Assembly (NCBI GenBank): GCA_036426205.1 | Contig: CM071568.1 | Coordinates: forward strand, 232,411,727-232,475,726 | From: Ascaphus truei | Taxonomy: Eukaryota; Chordata; Amphibia; Anura; Ascaphidae | Direction: 5' to 3' | DNA: 64,000 nt | Shown: one piece after another, positions 21,236 to 33,479 of the stretch | Numbering within the stretch: the stretch's first letter is position 1 | How the letters are laid out: each line of letters begins with the position of its first letter | Notes under the pieces: model-generated | Databases searched by the model: none | Told to the model about the DNA's origin: nothing | The model's input: only the letters and a program-made list of their open reading frames with translations | Translations under genes and position numbers: made by a program

Positions 21236-22182
21236 ATTTATTGTAGCCCGAGGGTACCGTCCTTTGTTTCACAATTACAAAGAAAGGGTCACTGTATATT
21301 GCACTCAAAACCACAACACTAATCAAAAAAATTAAACTAAACTTTTAATAATTTATATTTCAAATAATTGTTGCTTAATAACCAGATTAAAAACTCCAGC
21401 CCAAGGGGCAGCCAGTTAAATGGAAAAATAGATAACTGTAAGTATTTCATGTTGCAACTTAATGAACAGATGTAGAATTTCAACCTCAGTAGATTGTCTT
21501 GAATGTTGTCTGTGATCTGTTAGTGTTATTATTTTGTTTGGTAACAGTTGCTAGAGGATATAGTTACTATTATGTTAGCGTGATGATATTAAAGCTACAT
21601 AGACCCTGTTCTCAGTAGGGATAGAGCGTAGATTATGAGGTAGACTGAGGTAGAAGAGAGTCCCTAATCAGAACTCCTAATATACTCAGAACAAGCTCTC
21701 TATATCACTAAATTAAAAAATCCTAATACTGATTTGTCATTTTCCACTTGAGTTAAGAGTGGATATGGGGTCTACGACTTCAAGGAGTGGAAACACTGTG
21801 GGCTGCGTCACCATATGGAGATCCCAACTCTCTGCCAGGCTGCGACGTGGGATGGCATCAATGACCGAGTGACGTCAGTACTTAGACAGACAGGTGTTTC
21901 ACGTCAAATAGACACATCTTCCTGGGTAGCTGGGGGTTATGTTGAAGTAGTTATTAGTAGCCCATTAGTATCATAGCAAGCAACAGGGAGAGAATTAACT
22001 GTTTCATGAACCCAGTGGAGTCACAAAGAGGTATTAGCTGCTGCCCCTAGTATAAACAAATAACAGCACATACATAAATAAACCTATGTGAATATATGAA
22101 CTGCTTAAATTATTATTATGTGCTACATTGTTTTTTTAATAAAATTTAATTATAAATGCATAATGCTTGTAATTTATTACTT

Positions 22183-22474
22183 AGAAGCGGTTCAGTGAGT
22201 AAAGGCATTGAGTCTGGAAATGATGCTACTGAGTTTGAAGCAGGGCAACTGAGTTCAATTCCCTGTGTCAGCTCCTTGTGACCTTGAGCAAGTCACTTTA
22301 TCTCCCTGTGCCTCAGGCACCAGAAACATAAATTGTAAACTCTATAGGGCAGAGACTGTCTGTAAAAATCATATGTACAATGCTGCTTACCGTGCACTAT
22401 ACTGTAATTATGAAGCAGTTTGAGTCCCATTAGGAGAAAACCGCTATATGAAGTAAAGTTATTATTATTATTTA
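22183..22474 (+). mobile_element. tRNA-derived CORE-SINE with L2-like tail
   Basis: A tRNA-like head has a B-box-like GAGTTCAATTCCC (22251-22263). It is followed by the CORE/MIR signature TGACCTTGAGCAAGTCACTT and CTCCCTGTGCCTCAG, then a tail with AAACTCTATAGGGCAGAGAC and terminal ATT repeats. This order (tRNA head, CORE, LINE-matched tail) is that of MIR-like CORE-SINEs. A second copy on the minus strand is at 27696-27885, and a partial third copy is at 63016-63112. Confidence 0.85.
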
Positions 22475-22779
22475 TCAGGCAGGCTAGTTAAATTATTGAT
22501 CACAATGGGGTGTAAGCCTAAAGGTGGAATAAGCGCATACTCATACGTAAATCTTTGATACAAAACTTATTAACCTTCTAAGTAACTTGTCAAACTTGTT
22601 ATAAAAACCTGTAAATATAGATGGTTCTGCGATGCATAATTGTAGTAAATATAAATGCTCAACAACTATGATCCAAGCATGCGAGTTCTTATCTTTGTTA
22701 TTGTAAAGACCTTAGTAAAACATGGTAAGAATTGACTTAGTCTTCTGCAGACGATGGCAGTGGAATCATTAATCCATAA

Positions 22780-22960
22780 AAGGGAAGAAGACCAATACTC
22801 GAGTCCAAAAGGTTTCAGTGTATCAAGTGTGTGGATCCACTTAGACTCTTTTCCAGAATCTCCCTATCCCTGTCACCTCTCCTAATATTAGTTGATACTT
22901 GATTAATTGCTATGAACTTTAGCATATCTATGTCGCCTATCATTAGAGGGGTATGTAATT
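22780..22960 (-). pseudogene. PLE GIY-YIG protein C-terminus, frameshifted
   Basis: One minus-strand frame reads NIRRGDRDREILEKS. After a frameshift near 22850 the next reads SKWIHTLDTLKPFGLEYW. This is the characteristic C-terminal WIHxLxTLxPxGLN block that follows the GIY-YIG endonuclease in Penelope-like proteins. The intact equivalent in the window is ETFWIFQLHSLVPNGLNENL at the end of 44950-45591. Only the last 60 or so residues are recognisable. Confidence 0.7.
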
Positions 22961-23106
22961 GTTTCTTATTGTTTCGATATGTTTCAGAATTCTACGCTGG
23001 AACTGCTGTAATGTTTTTCCGCAATATTTTTTATTTCAATTACAGGATGCCATGTACTGTACACTACTCCAATGGTTTTGCAGTTCAAGAGTCCTAAAAG
23101 ATTTAG

Positions 23107-24910
23107 GAGCTTATTCAGGAAGTTTCAATAAAATCACTGCCATATCGAACATTGTGGCATGACCCACCAGTCTGACATTTATGTTGTCACTGTATTCAGA
23201 AAGAGTTACCGCAAGTAAGATACAGCAGAGGTAAGAAAATGCACACTGCTAGGGATAGCAGTGTCTTTAGCTGTGTATTTTTCAGAGTTCTGCCGGTGCG
23301 ATCTGCTTGCAGTATGTAAGAGCTGCACAGAGAGAGCTGCATCATCTCACATGCGAACAACCGATTTTTATTTTATTTTAATAACACAGTATTGAAACAG
23401 TGGGTCTCTGGAGCTGAATGACATTAATTTCAGCCTCAGGGACCCCCTGTTTCCGATTACCAGGTCCCGGTATGAGGTGCCGGTATCTCCGCAAAGTTTA
23501 AATGTCCCAGTCACATAACACGGGACAATTAAACAATGCAGTGAGATACCGGTTACTCCTTCAGCTTTGGATATCACCTGCTTCAATACTGTGTTATTAA
23601 AATAATATCAAAACAGCTTCATTACCTTACCGCTAAGATAATGAAGGGGTTAAACTAGAGTGCCTGGTTTGTTCATGTAGAGGGTGTGGGTGAAGGGGGT
23701 AGTTGGTCTAGGATGAGTGGTTAGGCCTACTGGTAAGGCTGCGGAAGGGGTTAACCCCTTCATTACTTTAGTGGTTACTACCGCTATGGTAATGAAGGGG
23801 TTAACCCCTCCCACTACCCACCTGAGATGCCTAACCACCCACCCCAGGGCAACTGCCCACTTCACCCACCCCTCTTCCCCCAATAAACATTAACATTAAA
23901 TACAACAACCAATACACCCATTGATTGCCAGTGTGGTTACCTATGCCCTCAATGGGAGCAAAGATAACCCCAATGGCATCCCTACCATGAATAATCCCTA
24001 CTATGAATGAGCACACTACTACCCACCCCTATACCCCTAATAACCCCCCCCTTCCAACACATACAGTATAGTAATGGGCAAAATCCCATTGAAAATAAAA
24101 AAAGCCTTAACCAACCAGCATATAGTAACTTAAAGTTGTACTTACCTCTACCAGGTTGTAGGTCACCCTCATCCTCATCTTCATCCTCCACATCTTCCCT
24201 GGGCAACAACGTTAAAATTGAAAAACGAACTACTGGCCACTAAACCCTTGATTACCTTAGTAATTAAGGGGTTCACCCTGCTTGCTACCCACCCGGAGAC
24301 CTAACCACCGTGCCTGGAGCAACTATCCCTATCCCTCCCTTCTTCCACCATCACCACACATACAAATGGGTAAAAGCACTAGTAGCCAAAAATGGCTAAT
24401 AGCACGTTTGCCCATTTGGTTTCAAAACAAAATAAAATACAGAATAAAATAACATTTACATAACAGTACAATACATTACACAGTAGCCAATAAACTCATT
24501 GATTGTCACTGTGGTAAATCATGTCCACACTTTGGGCATGCATTGCTACAATGGCAAACTAAAAATTTAAAACAACCACAAAATAAAAACTAACATTTGC
24601 CAATAAACCCATTGATTTGCACTGTGGTAAAACATGCCCACAATATGGACAGGGATTGCCACAATGGTAATAAATGGGCAACTTAAAAAAAAACATTACT
24701 TTCAACATAGCAGACTAGGCCTTTTAGAAATTCAGACAAAAAAACAACAGAGACCAATACTCTCACTAACACCTTAATAACACTTCTACCAACCAATTAC
24801 CACCCTCATACTATATACCCATCATGAGCATTCAAAGAATTGTGGTCATTAAACGGTTAACATTTTGACTCTTCCCACCTTATCTGAGAATATAAAAACC
24901 TGTATGAGCT
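23107..24910. mobile_element. Palindromic transposon family member
   Basis: The left end reads GGAGCTTATTCAGGAAGTTT, like the family ends. The interior has CAGGGACCCCCTGTTTCCG, a hairpin TAACCCCTTCATTACTTTAG...GGTAATGAAGGGGTTA (23753-23803), a weaker one at 24243-24275, and CATTGATTGCCAGTGTGGTT units near 23920, 24510 and 24610. The right end was not defined. No protein is encoded. Confidence 0.6.
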
Positions 24911-25956
24911 AAGGGGGGTATTTACCCTTGGAAAAGCTGCCAAAGCAAAATGTATGTCGGCAAGTCTGCTGATGTCACCCTGTCAGCGTCGCAGGTCCTT
25001 ACAGGGACACAAACATGGCCATCAGCTGAGCACTTTTCCTCTCCGTGTATCACTGCTGCGAACGTGGTCTGCAGCAATGGAGCGCAGTAACAGTTTAGAG
25101 GACCCCCGTTTGGTGCTAAGATCATGGTGCTGCTGCATAACATTAGGGCAATGATATTAGGGTATATCCTTTCCCTCCCTCCATGTCCGATCACAGTTTA
25201 TCCTCAGATAAGGGAGAGTTGCTGGCACCGACTGGTCCTGGCTGGCTTAACGGCAGCAGATAATGCAAACCATTGGTCACTGCTAAGACTCCTACATTAC
25301 TCTTTAAAGCATCAGTAACATCATTTAAAGTTTAAAACCAGATATGCCGTTTGAGCACTAACCAGTTCTCACCACAGCTAAAGTTAATCCCCTTACCTAA
25401 ATTTCAGCATACCTATTGACTAATAATGGATGCCTTTACGATCACTATTGGCCACTAAGGCTAATCTAGTCCATTGTGCCCAATATCAGTAACCTAACTG
25501 ACTGAGAATGTTATGCTGCCTAACGCACTAATATCCCGATAACATTCAGCATAGTGGAATGATACTAATCTAAATTTTAGACTTAATTACAATAATACAA
25601 GTGATATAAACGTGATGTGAATATGTGAATAACAAGAAAATATAAATATATATATAGTGAATAAAAAAATCCTTCAATGCCTGTTGCAATTCCACTGAAG
25701 ACTAGCAAGATCACTATACAGCTTATTGTAGGTGAAACACTGCATGTGCATCAGCTGATGCTGGCACTGCAGGATGGCTTGGTCATAGTGCTCACGTGAC
25801 CCCTCAACAGGAGCTGAGGAAGCACTTGAAGGAGCAGGTAAGAGAGCTGGAGGTACAGCAGGTGAGGAAGTTGGTAATATAGTGGATGAAGAAGCTGGTG
25901 ATCCAGCATATAACAGACCTGGTGGTAGACCAGGTGAAGAAACAGGAGCTACAGAT
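24911..25956. other. Unassigned stretch
   Basis: GGGGGGTATTTACCCTTGG near 24914 could be the end of another MITE. Short open frames here have no recognisable similarity. No gene is seen. Confidence 0.35.
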
Positions 25957-26292
25957 GCAGCGGCCGTTATTCGAACAAATCACAGAGCCGTTTTTGTGTG
26001 CGCTGCTGTACTCCACGCGGCATTAACGCGGCCAATTGCCCCAGGCACACACGTTTATCGCGTTGCTTTGTTTGAATTTCATGGATTCTTTGTGTGCAAC
26101 GAAATTCAATGAAATGGATGAATTGTAATGTGTACAGTACTGTGTCAATTTCAGGTGTTTTAAAAACAGAAACTAAAATGCCATTTTCTGCACTCGCGTC
26201 TAAAGGCGGTACGGTTGGAAGAAATCACGCGCCATGACATTTGTATTCCGAGGTATACAACGCATGAAGTGTTCGAATAAAGGCTGCTGCAC
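25957..26292. mobile_element. MITE with TTATTCGAACA ends
   Basis: The left end is CAGCGGCCGTTATTCGAACA and the right end, reversed, is CAGCAGCCTTTATTCGAACA. The interior holds GCGTTAATGCC- and TTTATCGCGTTG-like stretches but no long frame. The ends are related to those of 13879-14273 and 42712-43082. A target duplication was not clear. Confidence 0.65.
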
Positions 26293-27694
26293 CTGTATGC
26301 ATTCCTCTTCTGGAACCTCCTTGAGGGTTAGGATTACTGTTTTCTCCTCTTCAACAGGTGTTTACTGCAAGGAGATTTGCAGCTCCAGAGATGGCTGTCT
26401 GCTTGATGGTGCTTCAGAAAGGGTAAATAATAGACCGTAATGAGGTAATGGGTACATATAAAACAATTGATATTGATATTGTGTGAATAAACATACATTT
26501 CTTTACATGCCAAGATGCCTTGAATAAGTGTATTAATATGGTTATATAAATATTATTTACCATACTTTAGTATAGTTAAAAGAGTTTAATCATGTGGTCT
26601 AATAGGGATACTTGATAGTTATTGTCCAATTAATATAATATGAATAGAATATGTAAGGCATGGCCTGTAATATACCTGAAAACTATGAGATCTTAATGTA
26701 AGCATGTCATATATAGTTTATTGTGAGAACTACTCAGCACATGTACGTGTGAGTGATTTGCAAATATTACTCAAATGTGTGATAGCGTGATGGAAGGCCT
26801 ACGATCTGGGAAGGTAAGATCATTTCCATCACAAGTGTCTTGTAATTGGAGAGAGTAAAATGGGGTGGGAGTCCCTCTTCTGTGCACTTTGTCTGGGCAG
26901 CATGGTCAACCAAATTTTTTAAAGTTTGCTCTTACTGTCTGCCCACCATTTATTTAACATGCCCATAGTGTGGACAGTATTACCCCAGCATTTATTCTGC
27001 CGAGAATATTGGGCCAAATACCCAGGACATACTTGAAAACGAGAGGGAACTCTCAATGTATTACTTCCTGGTAAAACATTTTATAAATAAATAAAATAAA
27101 TTCAGTTTTCTCCGCTATACTAGTTGAGGGACACCCCTAATAGTTTGGAGTGGTGATTCAGGACCGCAATTATGATGATCTCGAATTCAGCGCCATGAAT
27201 TTATTGCTCCTTATTCTGCCAGTAACATCAGCAGCAGCAGTAGAGATGGAAGCCTCCTTAACAATGTTCACACCTGTAGGGTCAGACTAATATGGCTGAA
27301 AACCTCCCCTATGTACTATATTATGTATTTATTAGAATTTTACATGTGCATGGGTGTTACGTTAGGTAACGCACATGTGTTACGCGGCTTAAACACATAC
27401 GTTAATTGAAGCCAACTTTTGATTTTTCCCGTTGTGTATGTGCATTGCTCTTTTCGCTATTAACGTACCCGCCACTGCATTTAACTCTACAATACAACTT
27501 TGTATGGCGGATGCTATTTTTGCATATCATTCGCTTAGAGGATACCTGTTAAATTCAGGGAAAATAATATCCTTTACCTATTTAGCTAACATCACATTAT
27601 TTACCCTGATCCCTGATTTAGCGGAACATTTTCATTTGGGACAGAGACATTGGGGTTATGGGAACAAGGAGAGGAGGTGGTTTCCCCAGAGGCC

Positions 27695-27695
<1 letters not shown>
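26293..27695. other. Mostly unassigned AT-rich DNA with an L2-like tail
   Basis: At 27000-27115 there is a tail ending TTCCTGGTAAAACATTTTAT then AAATAAATAA, similar to the one at 1930-2203. No gene is seen elsewhere in this stretch. Confidence 0.4.
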
Positions 27696-27730
<35 letters not shown>

Positions 27731-27885
27731 GCATGTTCTTATATAGTGCTGCTAGTTTTACGTAGCGCTTTACAGAGACATCCCTGCCCTGTGGAGCTTA
27801 CAATTTATGTTTTTGGTGCCTGAGGCACAGGGAGATAAAGTGACTTGCCCAAGGTCACAAGGAACCGACACCAGGAATTGAACAC
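27696..27885 (-). mobile_element. CORE-SINE, minus strand, 5'-truncated
   Basis: The copy starts with an ATA repeat (the SINE 3' tail). It then reads CCCTGCCCTGTGGAGCTTAC, GTGCCTGAGGCACAGGGAG and AGTGACTTGCCCAAGGTCAC, the complement of the CORE signature. It stops at the B-box region, so the tRNA head is missing. Confidence 0.85.
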
Positions 27886-28139
27886 ACATGAAATATACCT
27901 TCTATCAAAAAGTATTAATGTATACTATGTATGTATATTATGTACGCGACTAATAAAATCTAAGTTGAAAAAAAAAAAGTATTATCAATCTCTCCAAAAG
28001 CAAATTGTGAAATTTTTGAGTGGGTTAAAGATACACTCTTTTCCTAGATGCCAATTACTACACAACTACAACAAACAAATTGAAAGCACCAAGGGTTGCA
28101 AAGGCTTAGTGACAAAGACTGTGAACACCTGAGTAACCT
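27886..28139. other. Unassigned AT-rich segment
   Basis: No homology to the opposite PLE copy and no gene is seen. Confidence 0.35.
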
Positions 28140-28830
28140 AATATTTCTATTAGACGAGTCAGAACATACTCCTGTAGAAGACCTCCATCTACCTAGGAAG
28201 AAGTGTCTTACATTTTTTGTATTGATGTCATGTGATCAGCAATGCCAGCCCATGAGATAGACAGGCAGAGAGTTGGGATCATCATGTGGTGCCATGGCCC
28301 TTTGTTCTCCTAGTTATTATACTTGCAGTTGTAGACCCCATATTTACTATTAACTAAGAGGAATATAACTCAGTATTAATATTTTTGAAATTAGTGATAT
28401 ATATATTGATAGTTGTAAGTTTATTAGGAGTTCTCTTCTACCTTACTCAACCACATACTCTTCCCTTTATATTTACTGAGAACAGGGTGTATATGTATTT
28501 ATTTTAGCTTCAGTATTATCACGCTAGCATAATAGTAACTATATCCTCTAGCAACTGTTACCAAACAAAATAATAGCACTAACAGATCACAGACAACATT
28601 CAAGACAATCTACTGAGGTTGAAATGCTACATCTGTTCATTAAGTTGCAACATTAAATACTTACAGTTATCTATTATTCCAATTAACTGACTGGCCCTTG
28701 GGCTGGATTTTTAATCTGTCTATTAAGCAACAATTATTTTAAATATATATTATTGAAAGTTGAGTTTTAATTTTTTGATTACTGTTCGGGTTTCAAGGGC
28801 AATATACGGTGAACTTTCTGTGTAATTGTG
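28140..28830 (+). mobile_element. Penelope-like 3' region, inverted partner of 21240-22020
   Basis: Shared blocks in reverse orientation with the other copy include ACATCTGTTCATTAAGTTGC and CAACTGTTACCAAACAAAAT. The two copies differ at many sites and by indels, so they are old family copies rather than a recent inverted duplication. No coding sequence is attached. Confidence 0.6.
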
Positions 28831-28969
28831 ATTCTTTGATACCTGTGTGCACCCTACCCCTCAACTTATCGGAGCAAGAGTTGTATTAAATTGTAACTGT
28901 CATTTATAGCATGAAAGTGAGCAAAAAGTAATGATTTGTTTATTGGATTAAAAAAGCAGAGAACAAGAT

Positions 28970-29217
28970 GCATTTTGAAAATGTTATATGTTAAACTGGA
29001 TCATCTCTCCTGTCTTGCCTTCAAATACTTTCTGGGCAAGCTACCTGCCTATTTGAACAAGCTCCTCACCCCTTCCACATGCAGCACTTATCTGAGATCT
29101 GACTCCAAAAGACTGTTCGTGGTCCCAAGGTTCAGCCGCTCCTCCTTCTCTTACCGTGGCCCCCAAAACTGGAACAATCTACCGGAGACTCTCTCTACTG
29201 GAAGCTTCCCCACGTGG
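28970..29217 (+). pseudogene. L2-type LINE C-terminal fragment
   Basis: The frame translates to a segment with PAYLNKLLTPSTCSTYLRSD and, further on, FSYRGPQNWNNLPETL. This corresponds to the C-terminal end of L2-clade ORF2 proteins, which carry an LLTPY....LRS / VPR / FS..AP.LWNSLP pattern. Only about 75 residues remain. The sequence changes abruptly near 29217 to the minus-strand hAT pseudogene. Confidence 0.75.
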
Positions 29218-30038
29218 GGATGTGATGGTTTTTCAATAATGTCTTCGAATTCGAATTCATGCAGCAAATGCCTGTTGATGTTCAGCAATGTAAGTCATGA
29301 GAAACACTCTTACTTCATTGTTGATCTTAGCCTCTTCTTTTTGATTTTCATCTTTGAAAACGATCAATCACCAGTACAATTGGTCACCATCTGTACTAAA
29401 TACATTCTCAGAGCAATTTCAACATTAGGAAATGTAGCTCTGAATTTGTTCTCAACAAGAACTTTGTAGAAGAACACTTCCTTCAGCATGTTATCATTGT
29501 AATCTTTTTAGTAGAGATTAACAATCGCAGCAAACTACACTAACTCATTGCCGAGGTTGTGCTCCAAGTTATCCTTATACACTGTACGCTGACAAGATTG
29601 ACTGCAGCAGACCAGAGATCAGAAGCATCAAGATTTTCAAGCTGACTAAGGAAGCCAAACTGTTCACAGACACCATCGTAGGCACCTATTTTCTCTGTAA
29701 AGAGGATGTAACAAACTGATTGACAAGTGGAATGAAGATTGCAGTACAGAACTTCTTTGTGGCTGACATCTGGACTTCCTGTGCTTGTCCGTAATCCAAT
29801 GGATTGAGGCGCACAATTCTCACTTGAGATCGAACTTGAACAACATACTCTTTGTTTCCAGACAATCTCTTTGTCGTATCCTCATATTCATCGAATTTGT
29901 CTCTCATTGATTCTACAAAAGTTCTCAGTGACTTCAATGCTGTTACTGCAGACTGGAGAACCATTTTTTTGATCCTGTAGTTTGTTTTTTGTTGTATTGA
30001 ACCTACCCAAAATATAATTCCAAAATGAAGCATATAAT

Positions 30039-30955
30039 TGTAAGGAATCCGCTCCTGGCTTTGATTCTTGCCTTGCAGACCTCTGCAGTTACAAAGGCTT
30101 CCTCTGGCAATCAATGGCACATGTGCTGCCTCTCATTGCAGCTTCTGCCCTGTGCCCCATCATTGGAGGAATATTCACACACCCTCCTCCTGTGATTGGA
30201 TCTCCGCCCTTTATATGTTGGGCTTTGGCTCTGAATCAGAGCCGAGCATATTTCCTTCCCTGGACGTTACGTGTTCTGCCACAAGCCCTTGGCTTGTCTC
30301 CCTGTGTACTAACTTCTCTTGTCTTTTTTTAGTAGTTCCTGAGTATCCTGAGGCCTGCTGCTATGCTTCTACGCAGAGGCCTGACTTCCTGAGCATCCTG
30401 AGGCCTGCTGCTATGCTTCTACGCAGAGGCCTGACTTCCTGAGCATCCTGAGGCCTGCTGCTATGCTTCTACGCAGAGGCCTAACTTCCTGAGTATCCTG
30501 AGGCCTGCTGCTACACTTCTACGCAGAGGCCTACATCCTGAGTATCCTGAGGCCTGCTGCTACGCTTCTACACAGAGGCCTACTTCCTGAGTATCCTGAG
30601 GCCTGCTTTGGTCATCGGTGCTGAAGCGTTGGTTTTCCCCGACGCTGCCCTGCGGTGTACTTTGGCCAGCCTGCTGTCTCCCCCTGCTCAGACCGGTGTC
30701 ATGGGCCGAGGCCGCTCCTCGCACAGAGGCCACTCCCGCACTCACGCTCCTAAGCTGAAGCGGGGAACTCCTGTCTACCTGTTGCCGAACTCCTGCTTGA
30801 ATAACGACGATGCTGCCTTCTCCAATCCTGACCCTGCTACGTATGACGACGAACTGCTCATTCGGGATCAGTCTGCGCGGACTAAGGTCGTGATTATACA
30901 ACCCCACCTCAGCCCCGCGGTCCGGTCCTGGTTTGTGGTGAGTACAACCGTGACA
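30039..30955. mobile_element. Solo LTR, 917 bp, duplication ATAAT
   Basis: The insert starts TGTAAGGAATCCGCTCC and ends CAACCGTGACA. ATAAT flanks it at 30034-30038 and 30956-30960. The hAT pseudogene continues across it. It holds a 50-bp tandem repeat at 30335-30608. The parent element is probably an LTR retrotransposon or old retrovirus-like element; nothing internal remains. Confidence 0.9.
30335..30608. repeat. 50-bp tandem repeat inside the solo LTR
   Basis: There are about five copies of a unit containing TTCCTGAGCATCCTGAGGCC then TGCTGCTATGCTTCTACGCA. The first units are nearly identical and the later ones carry substitutions and a small deletion. Confidence 0.9.
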
Positions 30956-31215
30956 ATAATGCAATTTCCAAAATGTACATCTTTTCATTAAGGCCGCCAG
31001 CTTCTTTTTGAATCACATCCTTCTGCTCATGTTTTTGAGATTTCAGTTAGTGCTTCCTTAATATTTTCATATCCATGTACAAACGCTTTTGTTGCATCAG
31101 CTCTGCAAGACCAAAGAGTTTCACTCAAACTCTTAGGAACATACAAGTTTGTATCTGTCTGAGACAATATTTTGGTCAGAATTGCATAACATGAAGGATA
31201 TTTCATATAAAAGAT

Positions 31216-31570
31216 ATACAGTAGATTTGTTGGACTAACTCAAAGAATCGTACTGTTTAGTATTGGCCACTATCTTCCCTACTAAGTGAAGGAATATAAT
31301 ATTAAATACATATTATTTATTATTATTTTATTAATACAATATTATGCAGTGACTGCATACTTCAGAAGTAGCTGAATTCAAGATCCAAAAATATTTAAGA
31401 AAAAAAGGATTTACTAGGGGTGTGGAGGCCCCTGCTTTGTGGAGGCCACCCTTTAAATACGGCCCTGGTCCTATGTGCTGGAATCCTCAACAAGAGTCTC
31501 TGTCAGGTGGGATGCATATATACACAAATGATCCCCGAAGGTGTCACAGAAAGTCCCTAGTAATGTGCTC
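31216..31570. other. Unassigned AT-rich segment
   Basis: No gene or element ends are seen. GTGGAGGCCCCTGCTTTGTG near 31421 may be repeat-derived. Confidence 0.3.
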
Positions 31571-31929
31571 TCAATCTAAGGGGGCTATGCACAAAGCAGT
31601 GATACATGTTTTTAAGTATGATAAATGCCTTTATAGCGTGATACTGCCTGCTGCGTTATTCACAAAGCAGTGATATCACTGCAGTATCGTGCTTAAAATG
31701 CTTTTTATCACCCAAAAACTGTCAGTGATAAACAAAGTCGTATGATCAAAGAAAAAATGGTAAACCCACCATTTTTTGCCAGTCTGCGCGATTCACAAAG
31801 CAGTGATAACTGAATCGCACTGTAAAAACTCACATTTCTTTTCACCAGCTAAAGGCTTGCACAAAAGTGATTGAGCCATGAATAAAACCATTGTTTTTTA
31901 TTTTATGCACACCATTAATACAAGAGGCT

Positions 31930-32290
31930 GGTGGGGGTTTCTGGGTGGTCCCTGCAGGTGTCCGTGGGCCTCCACGTGGTCCCTGTGGGTGTCTGGTGGC
32001 CCCACAGGGGTCCCGGGTTGTTCCCATGGGTGTCTGGGTGTCCTCAGATGGTCCCGACGGGTGTCCAGGGGCCCTCAGGTGGTCCTCACGGGTGTCTGGG
32101 GGCCTCTAGGTGGTCCCCAGGGATTTCCAGTGGCTCTTGGGTGCTTCCTGCGGGTGTCTGAGGGCCCCAGTTGGATCCCCTGGTTATCCTCTTGGGTGTC
32201 CAGGGGTACTCGGGTTGTTCCAGCGGGTGTCTGGGGGTCCTCAGGTGGCCCCCATGAATGTCCGGGGGTCCCCGCTGGCCTGCGGTACCA
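31930..32290. repeat. 31-bp minisatellite
   Basis: About eleven degenerate units follow the pattern GTGGTCC-CAC-GGGTGTCTGGGGGCC. Because the unit is not a multiple of three and contains no stops, frames stay open in several phases on both strands. The glycine/tryptophan-rich reading frames are artefacts. Confidence 0.9.
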
Positions 32291-33479
32291 ATCCTGTGCC
32301 TCCCAAAAAATGTCCAATACTGTGAAATAAATACACCCACCTCCCCCCTAACACATACAGTACAGTGATGGGAAAAATTACTATTAACCAGATATGGATA
32401 ATAGTGCATTTGCCCATTTAAAATTAAACATTAAATAGCAGAAATAAAGTAAATAAAACTTGCACTTACCCCTGTCAGCCTGCCACGATGAAGGCCGTCC
32501 TCATCATCATCACCATCCATGTTCTCAGTTGCCAGAAACAATACAGTACAATAAAAAATACAATCTAATGGCCCCTAACCCCTTAATCACCTTAGCGGTT
32601 AGTAACCACTATATTAATTAAGGGGTTAACCACCATCCCCCACTACCCACCCAGAAGGCCTAACCACCCTCCCCTGGCAAATACCACCATCCTCCACCCA
32701 TTTATTGGTACATGATAGGCATATCATGCTCATATAATATGGGCAGGATTTACCACTGTAGCAATAAATGGTGAAGCAAACAAAAAACAGGCCCGAAATA
32801 AAACACATTACATCAAAAACTATACACATTTCAAATGCCAAAAAAACAATTGATTGGCACAGTGGGTACATCATGACCATATAATATGGACATGAATTAA
32901 CAGTATGGCAGACAATGGTAAATCTAAAAAATAAACAACCAACAACCAATTTAAACAAAACATTCACCAAAAAACAACAATAAATAAATAAACACAACAA
33001 AATTACCAACAATCAATTAATCATTACCAAATAAATACTACAATTAACAATTAAAACACCAAAATAAAACCATCAATAAATAAACAAAATCTCAAAATAA
33101 ATACCATCATTCAAAATCAAAATACCAAAAATAATCCACTATTAAAAAGCAGCAAACAAAATAAACCCTGACATAATCAATTGAAAACACCGCAAAAAAA
33201 ATCAAAATACAAAATAAATAGCATTAAAAAGAAAAAACCTTAAAGGGCATACATAAATACATTTGCAATCAATGGGCAATAAAAAATAAATAAATAACAA
33301 TAAAAATACAATGAAAAAACCTGTAAAAGAAAAATAACATATGTTTCTTCTTCTTGTTCTTCTTCTGTATCTTCTTCTGTATCTTCATCTTTATCCATCT
33401 TCATCTGTAACGCCATTGTAATCCTATTGGGGAGCAGGTCCTCCCTCCTCAGCTTCTTGGCATCAAATGAAGCTGCACA

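Larger units (their letters stand above)
21240..23000 (-). mobile_element. Penelope-like element, 3' part, minus strand
   Basis: A C-terminal coding remnant is at 22780-22960 and a long noncoding 3' region runs down to about 21240. The noncoding part is the inverted partner of 28140-28830; for example, CAACCTCAGTAGATTGTCTT occurs in both. A CORE-SINE sits at 22183-22474. The segment near 21893-21935 has a degraded hammerhead (minus strand) with GAAAC but an altered CUGANGA. Confidence 0.6.
29218..31215 (-). pseudogene. hAT-family transposase (ZMYM1-like) pseudogene split by a solo LTR
   Basis: Minus-strand segments from high to low coordinates read VPKSLSETLWSCRADATKAF (about 31150-31090), MVLQSAVTALKSLRTFVESM (about 29965-29905), GFLSQLENLDASDLWSAAVN (about 29650-29590) and FPNVEIALRMYLVQMVTNCT (about 29435-29375). 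The last is the C-terminal hAT dimerisation block, followed by a stop where the conserved Gly-Glu-Arg-Ser would continue. Several stops and frameshifts make the gene dead. Its N-terminal DNA-binding domain is not visible. A solo LTR at 30039-30955 interrupts it with an exact ATAAT duplication. It could be a transposon remnant or a retired domesticated copy; a transposon remnant is likelier. Confidence 0.8.

Noticed and set aside
28190..28240. Hammerhead in the plus-strand PLE copy
   Set aside because: The matching position lacks GAAAC and CUGANGA; only the opposite copy at 21893-21935 keeps GAAAC.
31878..32409. Gly/Trp-rich and Pro/Thr-rich frames on both strands
   Set aside because: A stop-free 31-bp minisatellite keeps several frames open.
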